From NCBI GenBank assembly GCA_047975215.1, contig JBKEDD010000107.1, positions 10,660 to 74,659 on the forward strand: a stretch of 64,000 bases of DNA. The letters are read 5' to 3'. The stretch is from JAGRMG01 sp047975215 (lineage in GTDB: Bacteria; Pseudomonadota; Alphaproteobacteria; Rhodobacterales; Rhodobacteraceae). The notes beneath the pieces are model-generated. The model searched no databases and was not told where the DNA came from. It worked only from the letters and a program-made list of their open reading frames with translations. Below, piece by piece: positions 9,185-17,639 of the stretch. Position 1 is the first letter of the stretch, and each line of letters opens with the position of its first letter. The translations under genes and the position numbers were made by a program.

Positions 9185-9970
9185 ATGGCCGAGATACACC
9201 CCACAGCCGTGGTGGATGAGCGCGCGCAGCTTGGCGCGGGCTGTGTCGTCGGGCCGTTCTGCATCGTGGGCCCGCAGGTCGTGCTGGGCGAGCGGGTCGA
9301 ACTGAAAAGCCATGTCGTGATAACCGGCGACACCACGATCGGCGACGAAACTGTCGTGTTTTCCTTCGCGGTGATCGGCGAGATACCCCAGGATCTGAAG
9401 TTCCGGGGCGAACACAGCCGCCTGGTGATCGGCCGGCGCAACCGTATCCGCGAACACGTCACCATGAATCCGGGCACCGATGGCGGCGGCGGGGTGACGC
9501 GGATAGGCGATGACTGCCTGTTCATGGCCAGCGCCCATGTGGCGCATGACTGCCAGATCGGCGACAGGGTGATCATGGTCAACAATGCCGGTGCCGCCGG
9601 GCATTGCATCATCGAGGACGACGTGATCATCGGCGGCCTGTCGGGGCTGCACCAGTGGGTGCGCGTCGGGCGCGGCGCCATTATCGGCGCGCTGACGATG
9701 GTGCCCAAGGACGTGATTCCCTATGGACTCGTGCAGGCGCCCCGGGGCGTGCTGGACGGGCTGAACCTTGTCGGCCTCAAGCGGCGCGGCGTGGCGCGCG
9801 CCGACATCACCGCGCTGCGCGCCGCCTTTCAGATGCTGGCGCAGGGCGAAGGCACGTTTCAGGACCGTGTGCGCCGTCTGGGCGAGGAAGCCGCCAGCGA
9901 CTATGTGCGCGAGATCGTGAATTTCGTGCAGGCCGCGACCGACCGGTCGTTCCTGACCCCGAAAGGATAG
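9185..9970 (+). CDS. lpxA: UDP-N-acetylglucosamine acyltransferase LpxA
   Basis: First step of lipid A synthesis: transfers a 3-hydroxyacyl chain from ACP to UDP-GlcNAc. The 261 residues begin with IHPTAVVDERAQLGAGCVVGPFC, typical hexapeptide repeats of a left-handed beta-helix, followed by VTMNPGT and the catalytic-His segment ASAHVAHDCQIGD. The C-terminal helical part contains NLVGLKRRG. The ATG at 9185 lies 5 bases after fabZ. With lpxI and lpxB it forms a compact lipid A operon. Confidence 0.96.
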   Translation: MAEIHPTAVVDERAQLGAGCVVGPFCIVGPQVVLGERVELKSHVVITGDTTIGDETVVFSFAVIGEIPQDLKFRGEHSRLVIGRRNRIREHVTMNPGTDGGGGVTRIGDDCLFMASAHVAHDCQIGDRVIMVNNAGAAGHCIIEDDVIIGGLSGLHQWVRVGRGAIIGALTMVPKDVIPYGLVQAPRGVLDGLNLVGLKRRGVARADITALRAAFQMLAQGEGTFQDRVRRLGEEAASDYVREIVNFVQAATDRSFLTPKG

Positions 9971-9974
9971 CCGC

Positions 9975-10781
9975 GTGCTGGCGCTGATCGCCGGGCAGGG
10001 GCGGCTTCCCGCGGTGCTGGCCGCGGCACATGCCGGCGCCCGGGGCGAACCGCCGCTGGTCTGTGCGCTCGAAGGATTTTCGCCCGAAGGTCTGGCGGTG
10101 GATATCCGTTTCCGGCTGGAAACCCTCGGCAGCCTGATCGCGGACCTGAAGGCGCGCGGCGTGCGGCGTGTCTGCATGGCTGGCGCGGTGCGGCGCACGC
10201 CAATCGATCCGGGCCTGATCGATGCGCCGACCCGGCCGCTGGTGCCGATCCTGCAACGGGCGCAGGCGGGCGGTGACGATGCCGCGCTGCGGGCGGTGAT
10301 CGCGGTGTTCGAACAGGCCGGCCTCTGCATCGTCGCGGCGCACGAGGTCGCGCCCGACCTGTTGCCGCCGGCGGGCTGTACAACGCGCGCGCAGCCCGGA
10401 GACCGCGACCGCACCGATGCCGCCCGCGCCCAGTCCATCGTCGCGGCGATGGGGCAGGCCGATATCGGCCAGTCCTGCGCCGTGCTGAAGGGCCAGGCGC
10501 TGGCCATCGAGGGCGTGTTCGGTACCGACTGGATGCTTGCCAGCCTGCAGGCACGCGCCGATAGCGGCGGAGGCATCCTCTACAAGGCGCCCAAACCGGT
10601 GCAGGACCGCCGCGCCGACCTGCCCGCGATCGGCCTCGAAACCGTATCGGGCGCGGTTGCGGCCGGTCTTGGCGGCATCGTGATCGAGGCCGGCGGCGTG
10701 ATCGTGCTCGACCGGGCGCAGGTGTTGGCGGATTGCGACTCGCGCGGCCTGTTTCTCTGGGTGCGGGAGACCTCGGGCTGA
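9975..10781 (+). CDS. lpxI: UDP-2,3-diacylglucosamine pyrophosphatase LpxI
   Basis: Hydrolyses UDP-2,3-diacylglucosamine to lipid X, the step performed by LpxH in enterobacteria; LpxI (DUF1009) is the alphaproteobacterial alternative. The 268 residues begin LALIAGQGRLP and contain the N-terminal domain around GVRRVCMAGAVRR and the C-terminal catalytic DUF1009 part with GQSCAVLKGQALAIEGVFGTD, KAPKPVQDRRADLPAIG and GLGGIVIEAGG. It starts with GTG 4 bases after lpxA; its TGA overlaps the ATG of lpxB. The position between lpxA and lpxB is diagnostic. Confidence 0.95.
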   Translation: MLALIAGQGRLPAVLAAAHAGARGEPPLVCALEGFSPEGLAVDIRFRLETLGSLIADLKARGVRRVCMAGAVRRTPIDPGLIDAPTRPLVPILQRAQAGGDDAALRAVIAVFEQAGLCIVAAHEVAPDLLPPAGCTTRAQPGDRDRTDAARAQSIVAAMGQADIGQSCAVLKGQALAIEGVFGTDWMLASLQARADSGGGILYKAPKPVQDRRADLPAIGLETVSGAVAAGLGGIVIEAGGVIVLDRAQVLADCDSRGLFLWVRETSG

Positions 10782-11932
10782 TGCGGGTCTTTGTCGTCGC
10801 GGGCGAGGCGTCGGGCGACCGGCTTGGCGGGGCGCTGATGGCGGGGCTGAGAACGCTGGTGCCGGATGTGACCTTTGATGGCATAGGCGGGCCGCTCATG
10901 CAGGCGCAGGGCCTCATCAGCCGGTTCGCGATGGACGAGCTTTCGGTGATGGGCATCGCCGAGGTACTGCCGAAATACCGCCATCTCAAACGCCGCATAG
11001 CCCAGACCGCCGAGGCGGTTCTGGACTTTGCCCCCGATGTGCTGATCACCATCGACAGTCCGGATTTCTCGCTGCGGGTGGCCAAACTGGTCAAGGCGGC
11101 CAGCGCCATTCGCACCGTGCACTACGTCGCACCCTCGGTCTGGGCCTGGCGGCCGGGGCGGGCGGCGAAGATGGCCCGCGTGATCGACCATGTTCTGGCC
11201 CTGCTGCCGTTCGAGCCGCCCTACATGCAGGCCGCGGGCATGGCATGCGATTTCGTCGGCCATCCGGTCGTGGCCGAGCCTCTGGCCAGCGACGCCGAGA
11301 TTGCCGCCATGCGCGTCGCCTTCGGGCTGGGCACGGCACCGCTGCTTCTGGTCCTGCCGGGGTCGCGCCGGGGCGAGGTCGCGCGGCTGGCGCCGATCTT
11401 TGGCGCCGCGTTGCGCCTGTTTCTGGCCGACAGGCGCGGGATGCGGGTGCTGATACCGGCGCCGGCGCCGGTTGCGCAACTGGTGCGCGATCTGGTTGCC
11501 GACTGGCCGGGCGAACCCGTGGTGATCGGCGCGGACGGTTTCGAGGCGCCGGTTGCAGAGGCCCACAAGCGCGCGGCATTTCGCGGCGCGGCGCTGGCGC
11601 TGGCGGCTTCGGGAACGGTATCGCTGGAACTGGCTGCCGCCCGGACCCCCATGCTGGTGGCCTACCGGCTGAACTGGCTGACCTGGCAGATCGCCAGACG
11701 CATGGTCAGGCTCGATACCGTGACGCTGGTTAACCTGGTCAGCCAAACCCGCGCGGTGCCCGAGTGCCTTGGCCCCGATTGCCGCCCCGATCTCGTCGCC
11801 GCGCGGTTGGCCGATGTTCAGGCGCGCCCGGACGCGCAGGCCGGGGCCATGGCGCTGACCATGCGCCGCCTCGGCCAGGGCGGCGAGGCGCCTGGGCTGC
11901 GCGCGGCGCGCGCCGTTCTTGCCCGCATGTGA
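10781..11932 (+). CDS. lpxB: Lipid-A-disaccharide synthase
   Basis: Joins UDP-2,3-diacylglucosamine and lipid X to give the lipid A disaccharide at the cytoplasmic face of the inner membrane. The 383-residue GT19 protein begins MRVFVVAGEASGDRLG, with YVAPSVWAWRPGRA and a conserved LPFE segment in the N-terminal half, LLVLPGSRRGEV in the middle, and ALAASGTVSLELAAARTPM plus the NLV segment near the C-terminus. The TGATG overlap with lpxI fixes the start. It is the last gene of the envelope cluster. Confidence 0.96.
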   Translation: MRVFVVAGEASGDRLGGALMAGLRTLVPDVTFDGIGGPLMQAQGLISRFAMDELSVMGIAEVLPKYRHLKRRIAQTAEAVLDFAPDVLITIDSPDFSLRVAKLVKAASAIRTVHYVAPSVWAWRPGRAAKMARVIDHVLALLPFEPPYMQAAGMACDFVGHPVVAEPLASDAEIAAMRVAFGLGTAPLLLVLPGSRRGEVARLAPIFGAALRLFLADRRGMRVLIPAPAPVAQLVRDLVADWPGEPVVIGADGFEAPVAEAHKRAAFRGAALALAASGTVSLELAAARTPMLVAYRLNWLTWQIARRMVRLDTVTLVNLVSQTRAVPECLGPDCRPDLVAARLADVQARPDAQAGAMALTMRRLGQGGEAPGLRAARAVLARM

Positions 11933-12132
11933 CCGGATCCAGCTTGGCGTCGCTTCAACTGACGCTGGCAACGTCCTGATTTTCCTGTTGTTTGCCGCCG
12001 TCGCGCGGGGCGCGCATCTTGCCCCGTCAGGACCGCGCCGAGGCTCAATGCGCCCTCAAACTGCGAAAGTTCGACCGAAATGGTCGCGGATCAGGTCAGT
12101 GGCCGGAGACACGCTCCGGGCGCCGATAGTGT

Positions 12133-12149
12133 CTGACTAAATTACTCGG
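12133..12149 (+). promoter_or_regulatory. Putative iron-responsive operator upstream of the hemP operon
   Basis: The 17-mer CTGACTAAATTACTCGG shares 13 of 17 positions with the palindrome at the TonB-receptor promoter (29690-29706), including the block TAAATTACT. A consensus TTGACA follows at 12151. The rest of the 11933-12249 gap shows no gene. Iron-regulated alphaproteobacterial genes carry related boxes (RirA or iron-Rhodo type); which regulator acts here is not known. Confidence 0.5.
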
Positions 12150-12249
12150 ATTGACATTGCGTACTATTTCAATCAACTTTGTTCGGGAATCGAAGCCACC
12201 TCGTCTGCCGAGACCGGGGAAGCCATGATCGGACCGAAGGAATTGATCA

Positions 12250-12417
12250 ATGGAAGACCCGCAATTGGCGCCCCAGGTTGGCGCGGACCACGAGAATGGT
12301 TGCCTGTCCGGTGCCGAAGTTCTCCGGGAACTCGCTTCGGCGCCCGAGCTATGGCCAACCGCCGGCCTCGAATGGCTGGTCGATCGGCTTGCCACCCATA
12401 CGGGTGCAGACGCATGA
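12250..12417 (+). CDS. Small uncharacterised protein translationally coupled to hemP
   Basis: A 55-residue frame, MEDPQLAPQVG... to the TGA that overlaps the hemP ATG. It has a good ribosome site (GAAGGAA, 8 bases before the ATG). The product is acidic, without a membrane segment, and has a predicted helical stretch LSGAEVLRELASAPELWP. It sits first behind the iron box. I do not recognise a family. The overlap with hemP and the ribosome site are the reasons for calling it. Confidence 0.55.
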   Translation: MEDPQLAPQVGADHENGCLSGAEVLRELASAPELWPTAGLEWLVDRLATHTGADA

Positions 12418-12581
12418 ACTCTGTGGCGAACAAGCAGGATCTTGGGCAGGACCGGGAAGAAACGCCGGTTCACAATGCCGAGGAACTGACAGGTGGCGGG
12501 AGCCTGGCGCAAATCGAGTTTCGCGGCCAGACATACACGCTGCGCATCACCCGTGCCGGCAAGCTGATCCTGACGAAGTGA
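12414..12581 (+). CDS. hemP: Hemin uptake protein HemP
   Basis: A 55-residue protein ending in the HemP signature (IEFRGQTYTLRITRAGKLILTK, residues about 34-55), which is nearly invariant in the family. The N-terminal 30 residues are polar and variable, as expected. HemP-family proteins are iron-repressed and linked to hemin uptake genes; in some bacteria (as HmuP) they are reported to activate the haem receptor. It overlaps the preceding small gene by 4 bases and is followed 7 bases later by a conserved partner gene. Confidence 0.9.
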   Translation: MNSVANKQDLGQDREETPVHNAEELTGGGSLAQIEFRGQTYTLRITRAGKLILTK

Positions 12582-12588
12582 GCGCGAT

Positions 12589-13065
12589 ATGAACAGTGCA
12601 GAAAATCGTAGGCGCGGCGGAGCCGCGGTCGGATTTGTCGGCGACCTGCCGGCGGTCGAAGCCGGTGCCGTTCTGTACCTGCGAATGTGGCATGACGGCC
12701 CGGAAGCCCAGGCGCAGGTCTGGAACGACTTTGCATCGACGCTTGGCCCGCATTGTGGGCGCGAGGCGCTGAAATCGTTCGAAAGGATTTGCAGCCTGTG
12801 TATCGCGCACGGACGCCGGCCGCTCATGCGGCATCGCATCCGCTGCAAGTGCCTGGGCGCCGACGAATCCTGTTTCGCCAATTTCATCGGCTATGCGAGC
12901 GAAGGAAACCGCGAGGACGCCATGCTGATCGCCGCCACCATCGTCCGCCCGGACGTGGCGGCCACCCTTGCGGCGCTGGCCGAGGAATTCGGACTGGCGT
13001 TGAAGCGAATGACGCTTCGGGTCGGCGGTTTCGGCCAGGCCAGGACCAGCGACACCATCCATTAG
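12589..13065 (+). CDS. Conserved hypothetical protein in the hemP operon
   Basis: A 158-residue soluble protein with a cluster of cysteines and histidines in the middle (ICSLCIAHGRRPLMRHRIRCKCLGADESC), which could bind metal or form disulfides. The rest is mostly helical with no signal peptide or membrane segment. I recall similar proteins next to hemP in Rhodobacterales but know no function. It starts 7 bases after hemP and is followed 19 bases later by the imelysin, so it is part of the iron operon. Confidence 0.7.
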   Translation: MNSAENRRRGGAAVGFVGDLPAVEAGAVLYLRMWHDGPEAQAQVWNDFASTLGPHCGREALKSFERICSLCIAHGRRPLMRHRIRCKCLGADESCFANFIGYASEGNREDAMLIAATIVRPDVAATLAALAEEFGLALKRMTLRVGGFGQARTSDTIH

Positions 13066-13084
13066 AACCAGCAGAAGGACGTAT

Positions 13085-14365
13085 ATGATGAAGACCCTCA
13101 CCCTGGCCACGAGCGCGCTGGCCCTTTCGATCGGGATTGGCGCCGCGGCCCAGGCCGACGGTCAAGCCGACAAGGCCGCGGTGCTTGAGACCTATGCCGA
13201 TATCGCCGCGGCCAAATTCGCCGACAGCGTCGTCACCGCGAAGGCGTTGCGGGCGGCCGTCGCCACGCTGGTCGCAGAGCCGACCGAGGCCAACCTTGCC
13301 GCGGCGAAGGAGGCATGGCTTGCCGCCCGGGTGCCTTACCAGCAGACCGAGGTCTACCGCTTTGGCAATCTCATCGTTGACGAGTGGGAAGGCAAGGTGA
13401 ACGCCTGGCCTCTGGACGAGGGCCTGATCGACTATGTCGATGCGGCCTATGGCGGGCCGTCTGACGAAAACGAACTGGCGGTCCTGAACGTTATCGCCAA
13501 CCCGAAATTCACCCTTGGCGGCAAGGAAATCGACGCCACCGAGATCACGCCGCAACTGCTTGAGGAAACCCTGCACGAGGCCGACGGGGTCGAGGCCAAT
13601 GTCGCCACCGGATATCACGCCATCGAATTCCTGCTTTGGGGTCAGGATCTTAACGGGCACGCTTCGGGTGCCGGGATGCGCCCGGCCACCGACTATGCGG
13701 CGGGCGATGACTGCACCGGCGGCAATTGCGACCGCCGCGCCGCGTATCTTGTGGCGGCGAGCGACCTTCTGGTCAGCGACCTGGAGTGGATGGCGGCGCA
13801 ATGGGCCGACGGCGGCGCCGCCCGCGCCAGTGTGACGGCGGACGCGGATGCGGGGCTGGTTGCGATTCTGACCGGCATGGGTTCGCTGTCCTATGGCGAA
13901 CAGGCGGGCGAGCGGATGCGGCTGGGCCTGATGCTGAACGATCCCGAGGAAGAACACGACTGTTTCTCGGACAATACCCACAACAGCCATTTCTACGACG
14001 GCCAGGGCATCCGCAATGTCTATCTCGGCAGCTATACCCGTATCGACGGTTCGACCGTCAAGGGCGCGTCGCTGTCGCAACTGGTCGCGCAGACCGATCC
14101 GACGCTCGACCAGGAGATGCAGGACAAGCTGTCGGTGACGATGGACGCTCTGGGCGCGATCAAGTCGGCGGCCGATGGCGGATTTTACTATGACATGATG
14201 CTGGAACGGGGCAACGAGAAGGGCGAGGCCCTGATCATGGGCGGTGTTGAAGGCCTGATCGACCAGACCAAGACCATTGAGCGCATTGTTGCCGCGCTGG
14301 GGCTGGACGGCGTCGCCTTCGAAGGTTCCGACAGTCTCGACAACCCGGATTCCGTCTTCCAGTAG
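13085..14365 (+). CDS. Imelysin-family (peptidase M75-like) iron-regulated periplasmic protein
   Basis: Imelysins (IrpA/EfeO/ICMP-like) are periplasmic or surface proteins linked to iron uptake; they are not proven proteases. The 426-residue product has a signal peptide (LATSALALSIGIGAAAQA) and the two halves of the imelysin domain, with PYQQTEVYRFGN near residue 95 and the signature GYHAIEFLLWGQD (GxHxxE) near 180. The C-terminal half contains LSYGEQAGERMRLGL and CFSDNTHNSHF. It lies behind hemP with a AGAAGGA ribosome site, and is followed by an outer-membrane protein. Confidence 0.9.
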   Translation: MMKTLTLATSALALSIGIGAAAQADGQADKAAVLETYADIAAAKFADSVVTAKALRAAVATLVAEPTEANLAAAKEAWLAARVPYQQTEVYRFGNLIVDEWEGKVNAWPLDEGLIDYVDAAYGGPSDENELAVLNVIANPKFTLGGKEIDATEITPQLLEETLHEADGVEANVATGYHAIEFLLWGQDLNGHASGAGMRPATDYAAGDDCTGGNCDRRAAYLVAASDLLVSDLEWMAAQWADGGAARASVTADADAGLVAILTGMGSLSYGEQAGERMRLGLMLNDPEEEHDCFSDNTHNSHFYDGQGIRNVYLGSYTRIDGSTVKGASLSQLVAQTDPTLDQEMQDKLSVTMDALGAIKSAADGGFYYDMMLERGNEKGEALIMGGVEGLIDQTKTIERIVAALGLDGVAFEGSDSLDNPDSVFQ

Positions 14366-14462
14366 AACGAAGCGAAACCAACAACCAACAGAAGGGACAA
14401 AGCCAGCGCCAAGGCCAGCCATGCCCCCGACCAGCACCGCTGGATCATAACGAGGACATGTG

Positions 14463-15512
14463 ATGAACAACCAACTGGCCCGGGCGCTGGCCCTCGGCGG
14501 CGCGCTTGCCGCACTGACGACCCAGAACGCCCTTGCCGAAGATACCGACGCCCAGGACTTGGCACGCGCCGGGCAGGACAGCGCCGGGTTTTCCTGGGAA
14601 GGCGAAATCGAGATCGGCTATGAGTCGGTCTTCGATTCCAACGTGCCCGGGAACGAAACCGATACCGCCTACGGGCGGGGCGAATTCAACGCCGCCTATT
14701 CGTTCGGCAACGGCGTTGCCGTGTTCGGCGGGCTGACCTTCGAGGAAGTGCAAGACGCGCTTGGCGCCACCGGCTATGGCTTCTACGTCCACGAACTGGG
14801 CGTCGAACTCGGTTTCGCAAACACCACCTTCCGGCTTGGCAAGGTGCATCCGGCTTTCGGCACCGCCTGGGACGAGGCCGCCGGGTTCTACGGCGGAACC
14901 CTGGCCGAGGATTACGAACTGGCCGAACAGATCGGTGTCCTGGCCGATGTCGATCTGGGCGATGCCGGGGTGTTGTCCTTTGGCACCTTCTTTGCCGACA
15001 ACACCGCGCTCAGCCAGTCGGCGGGGTTCAACCGCGGGCGCAACACCACGGCGAGTGGCGGTGCGGGCAATACCGGAAATCTGGACAACCTGTCGCTGCA
15101 ATGGGCCAACGAATTCGGCAACACCCGGGTCTGGGCCGGTGCCCGCTATCTCAGCGCCGGGGTTGGCGACGTGTCGGATGAAACCGGCGGTTTCCTCGCC
15201 CTCGGCCATACCTTCGGCGAAAGCTTCGGCCTGTTCGCCGAGGTCGCGGCGTTCGACGGCTATCGCGGCACCACCGACAACGCCACCTACGCGACGCTGA
15301 ACGGCGTCTACTACATCGGCAACTGGTCGCTGTCGGGCACATATGCGCGCCGCGACATAACCAGCGCCGGGGTAACCGATCTGGTGTCGGTCGCGGCCGA
15401 GTACGAGTTCAGGAACGGTATCACCCTGGGTGGCGCGCTGGCCCATGTCGACGATGCCGGTACACGGGACAAGCTGTTCGGCTTCAACGTCGTGATCCCG
15501 CTGGGCGGCTGA
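14463..15512 (+). CDS. Outer-membrane beta-barrel (porin-like) protein
   Basis: The 349-residue protein has a signal peptide ending at NALAE, then alternating amphipathic segments ending in aromatic residues and Gly-rich turns (EIEIGYESVFDS, GRGEFNAAYSFGN, VRVF-like strands), and a last strand LFGFNVVIPLGG. This is the pattern of a general porin or related barrel. Its place directly after an imelysin in an iron operon suggests iron or metal passage or binding, but the substrate cannot be read from sequence. ATG at 14463 is 5 bases after GAGGA. A GTG at 14460 is an alternative. Confidence 0.65.
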   Translation: MNNQLARALALGGALAALTTQNALAEDTDAQDLARAGQDSAGFSWEGEIEIGYESVFDSNVPGNETDTAYGRGEFNAAYSFGNGVAVFGGLTFEEVQDALGATGYGFYVHELGVELGFANTTFRLGKVHPAFGTAWDEAAGFYGGTLAEDYELAEQIGVLADVDLGDAGVLSFGTFFADNTALSQSAGFNRGRNTTASGGAGNTGNLDNLSLQWANEFGNTRVWAGARYLSAGVGDVSDETGGFLALGHTFGESFGLFAEVAAFDGYRGTTDNATYATLNGVYYIGNWSLSGTYARRDITSAGVTDLVSVAAEYEFRNGITLGGALAHVDDAGTRDKLFGFNVVIPLGG

Positions 15513-15572
15513 GCCTTCCCGAACGGATCACCTGGCAACGCCCACACCTCCCAACTCGGGCTTGCCCGCACC

Positions 15573-15597
15573 GGGGCCCCGCGTCGCGCGGGGCCCC
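15573..15597 (+). terminator. Strong hairpin after the porin-like gene
   Basis: GGGGCCCCGCG, loop TCG, CGCGGGGCCCC: a perfect 11-bp stem 60 bases after the stop. There is no clear T-run after it, so it may be an attenuating hairpin or an mRNA 3' end rather than a classic terminator. Confidence 0.55.
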
Positions 15598-15672
15598 GAC
15601 CGTTTCGAAAACACGGAAGTTCAGATACCCGATAATTTCACTTTGCTTTTGCGAACCGTTTGCGGCAGTATC

Positions 15673-15689
15673 CCGACAAATACACTTGG
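15673..15689 (+). promoter_or_regulatory. Putative iron-responsive operator upstream of the bfd-like gene
   Basis: CCGACAAATACACTTGG matches the box in the hmuS promoter (29836-29852) at 15 of 17 positions. It overlaps a possible -10 (TACACT at 15681) and lies 33 bases before the ferredoxin start. Genes for Bfd are typically iron-repressed. Confidence 0.5.
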
Positions 15690-15721
15690 GAATACCGAAT
15701 CCCTCTGCCGGAGCCGCGAAC

Positions 15722-16012
15722 ATGATCGTCTGCCACTGCACGAACATATCGGACCGCGAGATTCACGCCGCGATTGACTGGATGCGGGCGGCGGACCCGG
15801 AAACCATCATCAGCCCCGGAAAAATCTATCACGCGCTGGGAAAGGCTGCCGATTGCGGCGGTTGCATGCCGCTATTTCTCGACACGATGCGGTCAAACGA
15901 CAACCTGGGCGTGCCGTATCACCTCCGCAACCTGAAGGCCGGAATTGCGGGGAAGGGGGAATCAGGCCGCCGACCCAGGCGTTTACGATCGACCGGGGAC
16001 GATGTCGCCTGA
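15722..16012 (+). CDS. bfd: Bacterioferritin-associated ferredoxin-like [2Fe-2S] protein
   Basis: Bfd reduces and releases iron stored in bacterioferritin. The 96-residue product starts IVCHCTNISDREI with the first Cys pair (C-x-C) and has AADCGGCMP (C-x2-C) about 35 residues on, the four Cys ligands of a BFD-like [2Fe-2S] domain. The C-terminus (GKGESGRRPRRLRS) is basic and extends past the usual 60-70 residues. ATG at 15722 puts the first Cys near residue 4 as in the family. No bacterioferritin gene is present in this window. Confidence 0.88.
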   Translation: MIVCHCTNISDREIHAAIDWMRAADPETIISPGKIYHALGKAADCGGCMPLFLDTMRSNDNLGVPYHLRNLKAGIAGKGESGRRPRRLRSTGDDVA

Positions 16013-16111
16013 TGAAGTGATCGCAATTGGCCGGTGAACAAGCCGCAATCTGCCCTCGGGAAAACCCCGGCCCGCACATGTGGGCCGGCTAAAGGAACGA
16101 CGCACGATTCA

Positions 16112-17638
16112 ATGCCGCCAAGATGGACGACGCAGACCAGTCTAGCCGCGATGGCCGCCGCAGTGGTGGCGACCGCCGCGCCCGCGGGCGAAGGGTACGA
16201 CCAGCACCTTGATGTCATCCGGCGCACCCCGGCAGAGGCAGGCCGGATCGCCGCCGCCGTCGCGCCCGCGACGGAATTTTCAGCACCCGAACCGTTCGAG
16301 GCGATGCCCGGCGGCGCCGCCACGGTAAGGGCGCGCACCGGACGCGATGCCTTCTCGCAGCCTTCCGCCAACATGGATTTCGCCGGCGAACTGGATTTCA
16401 GGGTCGGCAACGGGCTGTTTCGCAAGCTCTGGGTGTCCTCGCCGTCCTCGACCAGGGCATCTGACGGGCTTGGCCCGCTCTACAACGCCCGCTCATGCCA
16501 GCGGTGCCACATCAAGGACGGGCGCGGCCGCCCCCCCGAGGGCGGCGATGATGCGTCGGCGTCGATGGTACTGCGCGTGTCCATCCCCGGCGATACCGCG
16601 ATCCGTGAAATCGAAGGGTATCTGCCGACCGTCCCTGACCCTGTCTACGGCGTGCAGTTGCAGGGCTTCGCATTGGCCGGGCACGCCGCCGAATACCGCC
16701 TGCACATCGACCATGTCGAAACCACCATCGCCCTTTCGGGCGGCGAGACGGCGACGCTGCGCGGGCCGGTCTATTCCGTGGCCGACCTGGGCTATGGCCC
16801 GCTGCATCCCCGCGCGATGCTGAGCCCGCGCGTCGCGCCCCAGATGATCGGGCTGGGGCTGTTGGAGGCGATCCCGGCCGCCGATATCCTTGCCGGCGCC
16901 GACGAGGACGACCATGACGGCGACGGCATATCCGGGCGCGCCAACATCGTCTGGTCAGACGAGTTCGGCGGGCCGATGCCCGGCAGGTTCGGGCTCAAGG
17001 CCGGTGCCCCGACATTGCGCCAGCAATCGGCCTCTGCCTTTGCTATCGACATCGGCATTTCCAGCCCGCTATACCCCGCACCATGGGGAGAATGCAGCGA
17101 GGCGCAGGCCGCCTGCCGCACCGCGCCACATGGCGACGGCGATGTGCGCGGCCAGGAGATCGACGAAACCGGGCTTGGCCTTGTCGCCTTCTACAGCGGC
17201 AACCTCGCGGTTCCGGCGCGCCGCGATGTGGACGACCCGGAGGTGTTGCGCGGCAAGCAGGCGTTCTACGACACCGGCTGCATTTCGTGCCACCGCCCGA
17301 AGTTCGTTACCCACCGCCTTGCCGACCGCCCCGAGCAGAGCTTTCAGTTGATCTGGCCCTATTCCGACCTGTTGCTGCACGACATGGGCGAGGGGCTGGC
17401 CGACAATCGCCCCGAGGCGCGCGCGACCGGGCGGGAATGGCGCACGCCGCCCTTGTGGGGGATCGGGCTGACCGAGCAGGTTTCGGGCCATACGCGGTTT
17501 CTGCACGACGGGCGCGCGCGTTCGCTTCTCGAAGCGATCCTGTGGCACGGTGGCGAGGCCGCGCCGCACCGGGATGCGGTGATTGCCATGGACCCGGCGG
17601 ACCGCGCCGCCCTGATCCGGTTCCTGGAGAGCCTTTGA
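16112..17638 (+). CDS. Di-haem cytochrome c oxidoreductase of the DUF1111 family
   Basis: A periplasmic protein of 508 residues with a signal peptide (TSLAAMAAAVVATAAPAGEG) and two c-type haem motifs: CQRCH in GLGPLYNARSCQRCH near residue 130 and CISCH near 390. The late segment FLHDGRARSLLEAILWHGGEA is typical of DUF1111, often annotated as thiol or di-haem oxidoreductase and found with imelysins in iron-uptake clusters. It may change the redox state of iron for the imelysin partners (inference). The ATG at 16112 gives the signal peptide and has AAAGGAA upstream; a GTG at 16034 is the alternative. The next gene starts 1 base after the stop. Confidence 0.88.
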   Translation: MPPRWTTQTSLAAMAAAVVATAAPAGEGYDQHLDVIRRTPAEAGRIAAAVAPATEFSAPEPFEAMPGGAATVRARTGRDAFSQPSANMDFAGELDFRVGNGLFRKLWVSSPSSTRASDGLGPLYNARSCQRCHIKDGRGRPPEGGDDASASMVLRVSIPGDTAIREIEGYLPTVPDPVYGVQLQGFALAGHAAEYRLHIDHVETTIALSGGETATLRGPVYSVADLGYGPLHPRAMLSPRVAPQMIGLGLLEAIPAADILAGADEDDHDGDGISGRANIVWSDEFGGPMPGRFGLKAGAPTLRQQSASAFAIDIGISSPLYPAPWGECSEAQAACRTAPHGDGDVRGQEIDETGLGLVAFYSGNLAVPARRDVDDPEVLRGKQAFYDTGCISCHRPKFVTHRLADRPEQSFQLIWPYSDLLLHDMGEGLADNRPEARATGREWRTPPLWGIGLTEQVSGHTRFLHDGRARSLLEAILWHGGEAAPHRDAVIAMDPADRAALIRFLESL

Positions 17639-17639
17639 G

